Part shown: piece by piece, positions 52,081-62,300 of the stretch
Numbering within the stretch: position 1 is the first letter of the stretch
Layout of the letters: every line of letters starts with the position of its first letter
Assembly: GCA_017860295.1 (NCBI GenBank)
Contig: JAFNAS010000002.1
Coordinates: 186,001-250,000, forward strand
Direction of reading: 5' to 3'
Source of the DNA: Bacteroidota bacterium
GTDB taxonomy: Bacteria > Bacteroidota > Bacteroidia > Bacteroidales > Paludibacteraceae
Length of the DNA: 64,000 nucleotides
The notes under the pieces: model-generated
Database searches by the model: none
The model's input: only the letters and a program-made list of their open reading frames with translations
Told to the model about the DNA's origin: nothing
Translations under genes and position numbers: made by a program

Positions 52081-53226
52081 TTATTTGTTTTTTATAATAA
52101 GCCTATTTCCATCTAATTTGAAATTAACTCCTAAATTCTTTAAGATAATGAGTATCTGTGAACCATTCATATTTCTATAAATTTCGCCATTAATCATTTT
52201 GGTTGGAATAGTTCCTTCATATTCTATTTCGAGATTATACCAACGTGCAATTTGTCTCAATACTACAGACAACTGAACATCTTCGAAATGGAACAAATCA
52301 TTTCTCCATGCAAGTTCCGATTCAAAATTGGCTGGTTTCACCAAAATGGTACGACTCTCATCAGAGGTCAATGCTTTTTGACCTGGAATCAGCACTACCT
52401 CGTTCTCATTGTTTTTTACTTTCACACTACCTTCCACCAGAGTTACGATAGCAACTGGCTCATCATTATAAGCACTTACATTGAATGAAGTTCCTATATC
52501 TTCAATAATCTGATTCTTAACTTGCACTCTGAATGGCGACTTACTGTTATGAACAACTTCAAAATAAGCTTCACCAGTAAGTTTCACGAGTCGTTCTGAA
52601 CTATTAAATACTTCGGGGTATTGAAGTGTGGAACCGGCATTCATAAACACCTTGGTACCATCTGATAAGACGATAGTGAATTTATTTCCGTGTGGAGTGG
52701 TAAGTGTGTTGTAAACAAATCGGTCACTGATTGGACGATGGATATTTTTATACCGCAACAATCCATCAGAATAGTTGAAAATTGCAGCAAGGTTACTGTT
52801 ATTCATATCCACAGAAGCATGGGTTGCAAATTTTATTTCCTTGCCATCCGCCAAAGTCAAAATAGCTCCATTTGTCCCCGGAGCAATAACCACCCGTTCG
52901 ATAGCCATTGAATCGGAACTAATTATCTGTGACGATTTATATAAAAAGAGGGAGGTAAACAAAATGGCAACTATAATAGAAGCCGCAGCAACATAACGAT
53001 AGAAGTTAGGAGTTCGTCTACGAAACCGATGGTGAAAAATGCTTTTGCATATAACGTCGAACATCTCATTCTTTACCAACGTCTCTTCATCAGGAGACTC
53101 AGCCTCCCATATCTTCGTTTTCTGTTGCTGACTGCGATACCAAGCATCAAGTAATTCACGTTCTTGGGCAGTAGCAGTGCCATCAAGATACTTTTGCACT
53201 AAATAGTCTATTTCCTCAGGGTTCAT
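52081..53226 (-). CDS. FecR-type anti-sigma factor
   Basis: 381 residues. N-terminal cytoplasmic part with DYLVQKYLDGTATAQERELLDAWYR, one transmembrane helix near YVAAASIIVAILFTSLFLY, then the periplasmic FecR domain (TPHGNKFTIVLSDGTKVFMNAGSTLQYP) and a C-terminal domain (FEDVQLSVVLRQIARWYNLEIEY). It holds the ECF sigma factor inactive until signalled by the STN domain of the SusC protein. The order sigma, FecR, SusC on the same strand is canonical; 114 bases separate it from the sigma gene. Confidence 0.93.
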   Translation of the reverse strand: MNPEEIDYLVQKYLDGTATAQERELLDAWYRSQQQKTKIWEAESPDEETLVKNEMFDVICKSIFHHRFRRRTPNFYRYVAAASIIVAILFTSLFLYKSSQIISSDSMAIERVVIAPGTNGAILTLADGKEIKFATHASVDMNNSNLAAIFNYSDGLLRYKNIHRPISDRFVYNTLTTPHGNKFTIVLSDGTKVFMNAGSTLQYPEVFNSSERLVKLTGEAYFEVVHNSKSPFRVQVKNQIIEDIGTSFNVSAYNDEPVAIVTLVEGSVKVKNNENEVVLIPGQKALTSDESRTILVKPANFESELAWRNDLFHFEDVQLSVVLRQIARWYNLEIEYEGTIPTKMINGEIYRNMNGSQILIILKNLGVNFKLDGNRLIIKNK

Positions 53227-53340
53227 ATAAATATAGTCTATGCGGCATAAAAAAAAACAATTTTACACCTATTTCTATATATAAGTATCCTAAAGCTATG
53301 GATTACCCTTGCTTGTACAGAAAAAAGATTGATTTTTTAT

Positions 53341-53949
53341 CTATTGGCGAGAAAAAGTATCATGCAAATACATTGCATACAGTATGGTCAGGAGAAGCAG
53401 ATCGATCCTGAATTTAGCCCGAATGATTTTAAGGCCTTTAGTCAAATGCCCTTCTACTGTTTTTTCAGATATGTTCATCTTTTCCGCAATCTCAGAAATT
53501 TTCATATCATCCAACCGGCTATAACTAATTACCAATCTGCATTTTTCGGGAAGAGATTCTAAAAGATTTGAGAAATAGTCAGCACAAAAAAGAGTTTCTA
53601 TCTGCTCGTCCAATATGGCTTCATCCTGAGGGTCTAATTTTTCTTCTCGAATTATTCGTCTTCTTCGTTCTTTTTCTATATGCACAAAGAACGAGAACTT
53701 TATGGAAGTAGCCAGATAATTGCTAAAATTATTTATTTCAAGAGTATTACGACGATTCCAGAAACTAATAAACACATCCTGAACAATATCCTTGGCCTGA
53801 GATTTATCATGAGTGAGATTATAAGCAATACCTAAAGATTTATCCCAATACCGATCATACAGAACTGAAAATGATGACTCACAATCATTTAATCTAACGC
53901 ACAGAAGCAACTCATCATCAGTTTTTGTATATGGATAATCTCTGCTCAT
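53341..53949 (-). CDS. ECF RNA polymerase sigma factor (Bacteroides expansion type)
   Basis: 202 residues. Region 2 includes FSVLYDRYWDKSLGIAYNLTHDKSQAKDIVQDVFISFW, and region 4 includes LPEKCRLVISYSRLDDMKISEIAEKMNISEKTVEGHLTKGLKII (parts). It is the sigma partner of the FecR gene downstream and directs transcription of the SusCD operon. The C-terminal extension after region 4 ends in a hydrophobic stretch (LLLLTILYAMYLH), unusual but seen in some members. A -7-like box for its promoter is at 53979-53986. Confidence 0.93.
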   Translation of the reverse strand: MSRDYPYTKTDDELLLCVRLNDCESSFSVLYDRYWDKSLGIAYNLTHDKSQAKDIVQDVFISFWNRRNTLEINNFSNYLATSIKFSFFVHIEKERRRRIIREEKLDPQDEAILDEQIETLFCADYFSNLLESLPEKCRLVISYSRLDDMKISEIAEKMNISEKTVEGHLTKGLKIIRAKFRIDLLLLTILYAMYLHDTFSRQ

Positions 53950-54324
53950 CTATTTTTATCCTAATTGCATTACAAGCACAAAGATACGACTATTTACAAC
54001 ACAAAAGAAGTCGTTGTTAAGACTTATATATTATAATAGAAAGCAAACAGATGCAAATTGAATCATTTTGTCATACAGGCAACCAAATATTTTTTGAATA
54101 AATATAAAGTAAATCATAAATATTTAATTGCATATATCATAGACAACCTGATATTTATAATTTCGAATTTTGCATTTCCAATCGCTTCATTTGAATATCA
54201 ATTATTAATGCATTATTTATAAGCCAATTAGCACAATTACAATAAATATCCATACACCAATTTAAGCAATATTACGGATGTTCTACCCTAAAATAAAAGT
54301 CAAAAAAAGAAGATATCGTAACAA

Positions 54325-54364
54325 AATAAAAGCTCGTAAAATCAATTATTTACGAGCTTTTATT
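54325..54364. terminator. Perfect 16-bp hairpin, likely bidirectional terminator
   Basis: AATAAAAGCTCGTAAA (54325-54340) and TTTACGAGCTTTTATT (54349-54364) with an 8-base loop. A/T-rich ends on both sides allow it to terminate in either direction. It probably ends transcription from the tpx side. Confidence 0.75.
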
Positions 54365-54451
54365 ATCAACTTATAATATTTTAAATCGCCAAACAGGGTA
54401 AATCAAACCAGACGACCAATTTGATTTTTTCCAATTTCGAATTTTCATAAC

Positions 54452-54510
54452 AATCGACTCTCGAATCAGAATCAATTCAACAGAATTAACTTCTGATTCG
54501 AGAGTCGATT
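54452..54510. repeat. 20-bp perfect inverted repeat downstream of tpx
   Basis: AATCGACTCTCGAATCAGAA (54452-54471) and its exact complement TTCTGATTCGAGAGTCGATT (54491-54510), separated by 19 bases. There is no T-run after the stem on either strand, so it is not a typical terminator. The tpx stop is 38 bases away. It may be a small RNA hairpin, an mRNA-stabilising structure or an element footprint. Confidence 0.8.
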
Positions 54511-54547
54511 CTACAGTATTTTGCGAACTGAAAATTAATTTGCTGCC

Positions 54548-55051
54548 TTACTTAAGAGCGTCCAGAGCAGCAACATAGTTTGGTTCTTGTGTCACTTCGG
54601 GAACCAACTCGGTGTAAACCACTTTACCTGTAGCATCAATAACCACTACCGAACGAGCCAACAAACCTTTAAGAGGTCCATCTTCCATCAGCACACCATA
54701 GTTTTTTGCAAATTCAGGGTTACGGAAAGCCGATACGGTAACTACGTTTTCAATTCCCTCGGCAGCACAAAATCGGCCTGCAGCAAAAGGCAGATCGACT
54801 GAAACACCCAAAACAACAGTATTGTCTAGTCCTGCAGCATCCTTATTGAACTTGCGAACAGATGCGGCACAAACGCCGGTATCGATACTGGGAAAAATAT
54901 TCAACAATATTTTTTTCCCCTTAAAATCGGCTAAGGACACTTCGGAAAGATCCCCTTTTACCAATACAAATGCTGGAGCCACACTACCTTTTATAGGAAG
55001 TTCACCACCCACGTTCACTTTCAATGTACCTTGTAATGTTACTGTTACCAT
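54548..55051 (-). CDS. tpx: Thiol peroxidase
   Basis: 167 residues, the standard Tpx length. Peroxidatic cysteine in FPSIDTGVCAASVRKF at about residue 58, and the resolving cysteine in FCAAEGIENV near residue 92. It reduces hydroperoxides with thioredoxin. It is 78 bases downstream of the OhrR-like regulator on the same strand, which fits peroxide-responsive control. The N-terminal leader VTVTLQGTLKVNVGGELPIKG is typical of the family. Confidence 0.95.
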   Translation of the reverse strand: MVTVTLQGTLKVNVGGELPIKGSVAPAFVLVKGDLSEVSLADFKGKKILLNIFPSIDTGVCAASVRKFNKDAAGLDNTVVLGVSVDLPFAAGRFCAAEGIENVVTVSAFRNPEFAKNYGVLMEDGPLKGLLARSVVVIDATGKVVYTELVPEVTQEPNYVAALDALK

Positions 55052-55129
55052 AATTGTTTTTGTTTTAAATTTTCAAATTAACATCATTAATGTTTGCACG
55101 ATATTTTTGTGATTGACTATCGCTGAATT

Positions 55130-55570
55130 CTATTCCGATTCAAGTGTTGTTTCCAATATTTTTTTAAGATGATCGCGTAAAGTAATAATTTCGTAATCAC
55201 TCATTTTAAGCCTACATTTGATATGAGTCGGAATTTTTTCAGCTTCTCTTTCCAACAGACGTCCCTTATCGGTAATAGAAACAATTACAGAACGTTCATC
55301 TTCTAACGAACGTTCACGGGCTATCAACCCGCTGGCCTCCATTCGCTTCAACAAAGGAGTCAGAGTTCCACTATCCAACCAAAGCATTTGCCCCAGTTGC
55401 TTTACACTCGTCGACTCCATTTCCCACAATACCATCATCACCAAATACTGCGGATAAGTGACTCCCAACTGTTCCAAAAGAGGCCGATAAAAACCGGTAA
55501 TTTGCCTCGACAACGCATAAAGCGGAAAGCATAATTGATTATTGAGTCTTATATCGTCCGACATTTTCAA
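55130..55570 (-). CDS. MarR/OhrR-type organic peroxide sensor
   Basis: 146 residues. OhrR-like phrases LNNQLCFPLYALSRQITGFYRPLLEQLGVTYPQYLVMMVLWE (parts), with the redox-sensing cysteine in NQLCFPLY at about residue 14. Winged helix: LDSGTLTPLLKRMEASGLI and the wing RSLEDERSVIV. It acts as a one-cysteine repressor that releases DNA when oxidised by organic hydroperoxide. The usual target is ohr; here the neighbour is tpx, which likewise detoxifies peroxides. Confidence 0.9.
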   Translation of the reverse strand: MKMSDDIRLNNQLCFPLYALSRQITGFYRPLLEQLGVTYPQYLVMMVLWEMESTSVKQLGQMLWLDSGTLTPLLKRMEASGLIARERSLEDERSVIVSITDKGRLLEREAEKIPTHIKCRLKMSDYEIITLRDHLKKILETTLESE

Positions 55571-55956
55571 TCACTATTTTATATTTGGCAAAATTAATAT
55601 TCAAACCACGAAAATGCATCTTTTAAGTAGTTAAATAACAATAATACATTGTATATAAATTTATTTTCAACCATTTGCATTGTAACAAAAGATCTTTTTA
55701 TAATACCAATTTTAATTGTGCACAATTATTTTACAGCAATCTAACTTCACAATTCGGGCTTTATGTTACAATTTTCCATGCAAACATCCCATACTGCCCG
55801 TGAAGAATTGATGAAGATTACAAAAACACAAAAATAAAACTTGACGACAATCTCATTTTCCACTACCTTCGTATTGCTTTTGATTTCGATATTTTCAGGC
55901 TTCGCACCAGTAAAATTGCGCCGAGGCTTATTTGTTTTTATTTAAAATGCAACATT
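55571..55956. promoter_or_regulatory. Divergent promoter region between ohrR-like gene and pafA-like gene
   Basis: 386 bases. A promoter for the plus-strand gene: TTG (55841-55843), 20 bases, TACCTTCG (55864-55871), one mismatch from the -7 consensus. The minus-strand promoter of the OhrR-like gene must lie near 55600-55640. No gene was seen. Confidence 0.55.
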
Positions 55957-57606
55957 ATGACAAAAAAATGTTTTACCCTCCCTCTTATGCTAATTGCAAC
56001 TTGTACCGTACTGTTTGCGCAGAAAGGAACCACTATTTCTACTCAGCTCGAACGTCCGAAGCTGGTAGTTGGCATCGTTATCGATCAGATGCGATGGGAT
56101 TATCTCTACCGTTTCTACAACAAATATGAAAACGGAGGTTTCAAACGTCTACTAAACGAAGGTTATGCATGCCAAAACACGATGCTCAACTATATTCCTT
56201 CCGTAACCGCCATCGGACACTCCACTATCTTTACGGGTTCGGTCCCATCTATACACGGCATTGCCGGTAATGACTGGATAGATGAAAGGACAAACAAATC
56301 GGTATACTGTACAGACGACCCGACCGAAAAAGGAGTAGGTTCCGACACCAAAGCCGGAAAAATGTCACCTTGCAAACTATTAGCCACCACAATCACTGAC
56401 GAATTGCGCATGGCGACCAACTTTCAGTCGAAAGTAGTAGGAGTTTCACTAAAAGACCGAGCCTCAATTCTACCCGCCGGACACAATCCAACAGGAGCGT
56501 TTTGGCTTGATGATGCGACAGGACGTTTTATTACCAGTACATATTATATGAAAGAACTGCCGGCCTGGGTCAATACATTCAACGAATCAAAACCCATTGA
56601 CAAGCTACTATCCAACGGATGGAATACCCTATTACCCATCAACAAATATACAGAAAGTACCGACGACGACGTTTCATGGGAAGGTATTCTGAAAGGAGCC
56701 TCCCGACCCGTATTTTCTTATGATGTAAAAAAAGCATACGACCTTGATCACGGATCGTTACGCCAAATGCCTTTTGGAAACACCCTCACCCTTCAATTTG
56801 CACGTGCAGCCGTCGACGGTTACAAACTGGGACAGACAAACAGTTGCGACTTTCTCACTATCAACTGTGCATCGACAGACTATTGCGGACATCTGGTTGG
56901 CCCCAATGCCATTGAAATAGAAGACGTATATCTTCGTCTCGACCGCGATTTAGCCTCGTTTTTCAGCTATCTGGATCAAAAAATAGGCAAGGGCAATTTT
57001 TTGGTATTCCTTACCGCCGACCATGGGGCTGCTCATGCCGAAGGATTTCTCGAAACCAACAAAATGCCTACCGGTTTGCTTTCAAAAGGATTTGATGCGG
57101 CTATTGGCAACATGTTACAGAAACGATTCGGAGCCGAAGGGCTAGTATCTGCAGTAGATAATTTTCAAGTATACTTCAACAAAGCCCGCATCGACAGTCT
57201 CGCTCTCGATTTTGACAAGATAAAAATTGCAACGGTAGATTTCCTGCAGCACCAGGACGGCATTCAGTATGCTGCCGATCAGGACAAAATAGCGACCACT
57301 GCCATTCCTGCTGTCATTAAAGAGATGATGATAAACGGATACAACCAACAACGTAGCGGCTCAGTAGTAATGATTACCAAGCCCGGATGGCTACCCTACT
57401 ATTCCAAAACCGGCACCACCCATAGTGTTTGGAATCCCTACGACACCCACGTACCTCTTATTTTTATGGGATGGAAAATCCGTCACGGATACACTACCAA
57501 GCCAACATACATGACCGACATTGCAGCCACCATAGCAGCCCTACTACATATACAAATGCCAAACGGCTGCATCGGACAATCCATCACCGCAGTTTCAGAC
57601 AAATAA
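55957..57606 (+). CDS. pafA: PafA-like alkaline phosphatase/phosphodiesterase superfamily enzyme
   Basis: 549 residues with signal peptide (FTLPLMLIATCTVLFAQ). Alkaline phosphatase superfamily metal sites: VVGIVIDQMRWDYL (first Asp), nucleophile Thr in YIPSVTAIGHSTIFTGSVP, LTADHGAAHAEG (Asp-His) and the final GTTHSVWNPYDTHVPLIFMGW (His). PafA of this phylum is a secreted phosphate-irrepressible phosphatase that releases phosphate from many esters. It has its own promoter and is followed by a strong terminator, so it is monocistronic. PafA is favoured over nucleotide pyrophosphatase by the Thr nucleophile and length, but substrate range cannot be read from sequence. Confidence 0.85.
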   Translation: MTKKCFTLPLMLIATCTVLFAQKGTTISTQLERPKLVVGIVIDQMRWDYLYRFYNKYENGGFKRLLNEGYACQNTMLNYIPSVTAIGHSTIFTGSVPSIHGIAGNDWIDERTNKSVYCTDDPTEKGVGSDTKAGKMSPCKLLATTITDELRMATNFQSKVVGVSLKDRASILPAGHNPTGAFWLDDATGRFITSTYYMKELPAWVNTFNESKPIDKLLSNGWNTLLPINKYTESTDDDVSWEGILKGASRPVFSYDVKKAYDLDHGSLRQMPFGNTLTLQFARAAVDGYKLGQTNSCDFLTINCASTDYCGHLVGPNAIEIEDVYLRLDRDLASFFSYLDQKIGKGNFLVFLTADHGAAHAEGFLETNKMPTGLLSKGFDAAIGNMLQKRFGAEGLVSAVDNFQVYFNKARIDSLALDFDKIKIATVDFLQHQDGIQYAADQDKIATTAIPAVIKEMMINGYNQQRSGSVVMITKPGWLPYYSKTGTTHSVWNPYDTHVPLIFMGWKIRHGYTTKPTYMTDIAATIAALLHIQMPNGCIGQSITAVSDK

Positions 57607-57610
57607 AAAA

Positions 57611-57660
57611 AACGAATACTCCTGTCCTATGCTAAGTAGGATAGGAGTGTTCGTTTTTTA
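57611..57660 (+). terminator. Terminator of the pafA-like gene
   Basis: 19-bp stem AACGAATACTCCTGTCCTA (57611-57629) with TAGGATAGGAGTGTTCGTT (57637-57655), two mismatches, seven-base loop and six-T tail. Confidence 0.88.
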
Positions 57661-57787
57661 TCTTCCAGCCTCACCCGTCCTATTACGATATAGCTCTAAA
57701 TAGCTTAAATAAATATAAAATAACAAAAAGCGACGACATTCTCATTAATAGAATCAAAATAATCAATTATGTTTGCATAAACTTTTT

Positions 57788-57801
57788 CGTGTACGAACAC
57801 G
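57788..57801. promoter_or_regulatory. CGTGT-ACACG palindrome before the GH105 gene
   Basis: CGTGTACGAACACG, arms CGTGT and ACACG around a four-base centre. It is nearly identical to the perfect palindrome at 59277-59290 before the susC gene. The size and symmetry are those of LacI-family operators. It is about 150 bases upstream of a -7 box TATATTTG (57950-57957) and about 200 from the gene start. Confidence 0.6.
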
Positions 57802-58000
57802 TAGATTCCGACATCTCTAAAATTAAATAAAGAAAAGTTTGTCAACAGAATTGATTGCTACATATCGTTTAACATTTTTGAAAGCAAAGAGTTTAGCCTA
57901 AAAGACATATTTTAATCGTTCAAATAGTGGCATTCTCCATGAATTTACATATATTTGCACTATCAAGATATTACAACCATACAACTTTACTTAAACGACC

Positions 58001-59182
58001 ATGAAAAAAGCCGCATTGATGACACTATTGTGCTGTCTTAGTGTTTCTTTATTTTCTCAATCACGCACCTTATACCTCAATTGGGCTGCTGACGTAGCCA
58101 AATCGGATATGAAACGCAATCCGGAAGGTTGGATGATTGATTTTAATAAAACGCCGAAATGGGATTACTGCCAGGGGCTTATGTGCACGGCTTTACTCAA
58201 GTTGAGCACGCTCACCAAAGACAAGTCTTATTACGATTATGTACTTAAATTCGGTGATTATATGGTCGACAACAATGGCAATGTACTCACTTACAAAGCT
58301 TCAGAGAATAGCCTCGACCGCATTAATGGCGCCAAATTCATCTTCACTCTCTACGATAAAACCCTCAAACTAAAATATTACAAAGCGATTGAGGCTTTCA
58401 GGACTCAACTGAAAACACATCCACGCACCAGCGAAGGTGGATTTTGGCATAAAGCCATCTACCCAAACCAAATGTGGCTTGATGGCATTTATATGGCTTC
58501 ACCTTTTCTGTCCGAATATGCTAAACGTTTCAATGAAAAAGAGACTTTTGATGATGTGGCAAAACAAATCATACTGATAGGCAAACACACATACGATGCT
58601 AAAACAGGACTCTATTATCATGCATGGGACGAAAGCAAAACTCAGGAATGGGCAAATAAAATCACCGGATGCTCGCCCAACTTTTGGAGCCGCAGTATAG
58701 GTTGGTATATGATGGCAATTGTAGATGTGCTTGATTATATGCCCCTCAACCATCCGAAACGTCCGGCACTGAAACGCATTTTCAGTAATCTAACAAAAAG
58801 TCTACTGAAGTATCAGGACAAAACCACTGGCTTATGGTATCAGGTAACCGATAAACTTGGAGCCGAAGGTAATTATCTAGAGAGTTCGTCTACCGCCATG
58901 TTTATGTACGCCATTACCAAAGCAGCCAACAAAGGATATATCGACCCAAGCTATTTTGCCATTTCCAAGAAAACATTCACCCTTTTTATCAAGAATGCCA
59001 CCCGCATAAATGCCGATGGATCGTACAATATAACAAAGGCCTGCGCCGTTGCAGGATTAGGAGGAACACCTTATCGTAGCGGCACTTACGATTATTATAT
59101 TCACGAACCGCAACGCGACAATGATCCGAAAGTGATTGGACCGTTTATTCTGTGGTGTTGCCAACTGGCAATGATTAAATAG
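58001..59182 (+). CDS. GH105 unsaturated rhamnogalacturonyl hydrolase
   Basis: 393 residues with signal peptide (MKKAALMTLLCCLSVSLFSQ). GH88/GH105 phrases: WDYCQGLMCTALLKLS, QMWLDGIYMASPFLSEYAKRF with the catalytic aspartate of WLDG at about residue 160, GLYYHAWDES, and NFWSRSIGWYMMAIVDVLDYMP. It removes the unsaturated galacturonic acid that pectin lyases leave at rhamnogalacturonan ends. It precedes a SusC/SusD pair and shares a palindrome with it, so it likely belongs to a pectin utilisation locus. The exact sugar is inferred from the family. Confidence 0.9.
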   Translation: MKKAALMTLLCCLSVSLFSQSRTLYLNWAADVAKSDMKRNPEGWMIDFNKTPKWDYCQGLMCTALLKLSTLTKDKSYYDYVLKFGDYMVDNNGNVLTYKASENSLDRINGAKFIFTLYDKTLKLKYYKAIEAFRTQLKTHPRTSEGGFWHKAIYPNQMWLDGIYMASPFLSEYAKRFNEKETFDDVAKQIILIGKHTYDAKTGLYYHAWDESKTQEWANKITGCSPNFWSRSIGWYMMAIVDVLDYMPLNHPKRPALKRIFSNLTKSLLKYQDKTTGLWYQVTDKLGAEGNYLESSSTAMFMYAITKAANKGYIDPSYFAISKKTFTLFIKNATRINADGSYNITKACAVAGLGGTPYRSGTYDYYIHEPQRDNDPKVIGPFILWCCQLAMIK

Positions 59183-59276
59183 AAGACATCTGCCGCCTCT
59201 TTATCATGCATAATTACTTTTTCATATAAAGACTTTAAAATCAAGTTAACCTAAAATATAGAGATATATGTTGACT

Positions 59277-59290
59277 CGTGTTCGAACACG
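59277..59290. promoter_or_regulatory. Perfect 14-bp palindrome before the susC gene, LacI-type operator candidate
   Basis: CGTGTTCGAACACG reads the same on both strands. It stands 88 bases before the susC start codon. The same motif with two centre changes occurs before the GH105 gene (57788-57801). One repressor for both units is the simplest explanation. Confidence 0.7.
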
Positions 59291-59377
59291 TTAACCTATT
59301 TGATTGTAATGAAGAGCGCCAGCTATTGTTAACATATTTTTTAAAACAATCATTCTAATTACTTAAACTTAACAACC

Positions 59378-62300
59378 ATGCAGACAAACAAACGAAGAAA
59401 GATTACACATTATCTGTGTATGTGTGGCATGTTCATGATAACCGTATTGGCTTGGGGGCAAACCAAGTCAGTAAGCGGTGTTGTGAAAGATGCGAAAGGA
59501 GAAGCTATAATTGGTGCCAGCGTTGTGGCTAAAGGCAGTACCACCGGAACCATTACGGATGTGAATGGGAATTTTACGTTGTCAGTACCACCAGCGACAA
59601 AAGCATTAATCGTTTCTTTTATAGGAATGGATCAACAAGAAGTGGCTCTTACGGGAAAACAATTAGCTATCACACTGACAGAAAGTTCTGTTGCTCTGAA
59701 TGAAGTAGTAGCTATCGGTTACGGCACCATGAAAAAAAGTGACCTTACCGGAGCTATTTCAAGCGTTAATTCAGGGAAAATTACTGAAGCGGGAAGAAAT
59801 TCTGTACTCAGTACACTTCAAGGATCAGTACCCGGTGTACAAATCCAACAAACTTCATCCCGGGCAGGATCCGATTTCAGCATCATTGTTCGTGGACAAA
59901 ATTCAATATCTGGTAACACCACACCTCTCTATGTCGTCGATGGTATTGTCACAGGCTCTATTGAGTTTCTGAATCCTCAGGACATAGAAAAAGTAGACGT
60001 TTTGAAAGATGCATCTTCCAGTGCAATTTATGGATCAAGAGGTGCCAACGGTGTAGTCATTATCCAAACTAAAGGAGCACAAAATGCAAAATCAAGCAAA
60101 ACGACTATTTCTTATGACGGATATTACGGATCAACACAAAAAACTCGTATGCCCGATTTTATGAATACACAAGAGTGGATGCAATATCGCACGATGTGCT
60201 ATCAGACTGCAACTCCAAGCACTATTACCGGAGATTTGGCTTTCACCAAAACTAATCTTAAGACTGTTTGGTGTGGAAATAACACACTTAATGCGGCAGG
60301 TCAGCCTCTTTATTCCAATGGGACATTTAGCGGAAGTCAATTTATGCTAAATCGTTATATTAACAACCAGAGTACAGACTGGACTAATTTGGTTACGCAA
60401 ACAGGTCATCAACAAAATCACTACATCGGTATTTCGGGTAGTACAAAAGATATTTCTTATGTTATCGGAGCAGGATTTCAAAATGAGCAGGATATCTTCG
60501 TAAACACCGATTACAGCCGCTATAATCTGAAGGGAAGTCTATCTGCAACTCTCAACAAAAACTGGTCGGCAGGATTGAATATCAACATGGCCTATTCAAA
60601 ACAACAGTATGGTAGTAATAGGGCTATTTTGAATGCTTTCGCGATGTCTCCTATTTTTGTGCCCTATGCGAACGGCAATCTTGACGCTACGCTTAACACA
60701 TTAGTCGGCAATCTTATCCTCTATCCGGGTAAAACTACCGAAAGCGTGAAAGATGCTGCCGGAAATGCTATTTATGCAAACTCAATCGGACAAAGTGGTC
60801 CTACATCGACTATCAACCCCTTGGTAGATGTCAATAACACATCCAATGAAGCAAAAAAATACGTAGTTTTAGGTACCGCTTACTTACAATATTCTCCAAT
60901 TAAAAACTTTCAATTGAAGAGTTCGTTTTCGCCAAACCTCACAACCTACAGAAGCGGTTTCTACATGAGTAGCTTGGCTCAAGAGAATTTAGGTAAAGAT
61001 CCGGTTGCAAATGTAACTAACAATACAGACTTAACATATACTTGGGACAATCAGGCCAATTACAAATTTACAATCAACAAAGACCATAATTTTGATATTA
61101 TGGGGCTGTATAGTATTACTAAAGAAAACGATGAAAATTACTACATGTATACGGCTGGATATAACTGGGATTTTGACTGGTATAATACAGGCGCAGCGAC
61201 TACCACTACTAGCACTCAAGTATCCAGTTATTATTCCGAATATGCATTAATGTCATATGCACTTCGAGCCAACTACACTTACAAGGGGAAATATCTAGCA
61301 ACAGCATCTATGCGATATGACGGTTCTTCCAGATTAGCGGAAGGACATAAATGGGCAAGTTTTCCTTCTGTAGCCCTTGGATGGAGAGTAACGGAAGAAA
61401 AATTTATGGACTCCAGTAAAAAATGGCTCTCTAACCTAAAACTACGGCTCAGTTTGGGTTACACTGGTAGTACAAACATTAGCCCATTTCAAACACAAAC
61501 GTTAGCCAGCACCAAAACTTATTATAACTTCGGTTCTACCGTAGCAAACGGCACGGCAATAGGTTCTCCTGCAAGTACAGAACTGACATGGGAAAAAACT
61601 CGTGAATTCGATTTCGGATTCGATTTCGGTTTTTTAGACAATCGTATCAACGGTTCTGTTGACGTATACGATCGTCTCTCTTCTGGACTTTTGCAAAATA
61701 TAACACTGCCGCTTGAATCAGGAGCCGGCTCCATGGCAAAAAATTTAGGTAAAGTAAACAACCGCGGTATAGAAATTGCATTAAATGGTGTTATTATTCA
61801 AAGTAAAGATTTTACTTGGTCGGCCAACGCATCGTTTGCTTCTAACAAAAATAAGATTGTCGATCTTTTTGGCATCACAACTAACGGGTATACCTATATC
61901 AACAGCAGTTCTCAAAAATGGATTGTCGGACAAAACATTAATTCGATCTATGGATATGTTTACGATGGCGTTTGGACTGCCGCAGATTTGAAAGCAGCGA
62001 TTGCAGCTAAAGATCCACGCGCAGTTACGTCCTCCGGGAAAGTAATTGCTGGTGAAGGCCAAGCCAAAGTCAAAGATTTTGATGGTAACGGTATCGACAC
62101 GAATGACCGTAGAGTTCAAGGACACTCCGATCCTACATGGACAGGGGGTATCGGAACAACTCTTACCTACAAGGGATTCGATTTCAACATGAACATCTAT
62201 ACGGCTCAGGGTATGACTCAGTTCTCTCCGTTTATGGAAACATTCACTAACTTTAACGACCGTGGCACAAATAAATTGAACATCGATTATTATATTCCAG

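Larger units (their letters stand above)
53950..54547. other. Gene-free spacer with sigma gene promoter and two strong hairpins
   Basis: Contains a minus-strand -7 box (plus CAAAGATA, 53979-53986) for the ECF sigma gene, with no good -33 partner. A 16-bp perfect hairpin (54325-54364) and a 20-bp perfect inverted repeat (54452-54510) are listed separately. Between them the DNA is AT-rich and contains no gene I can support. Confidence 0.6.
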
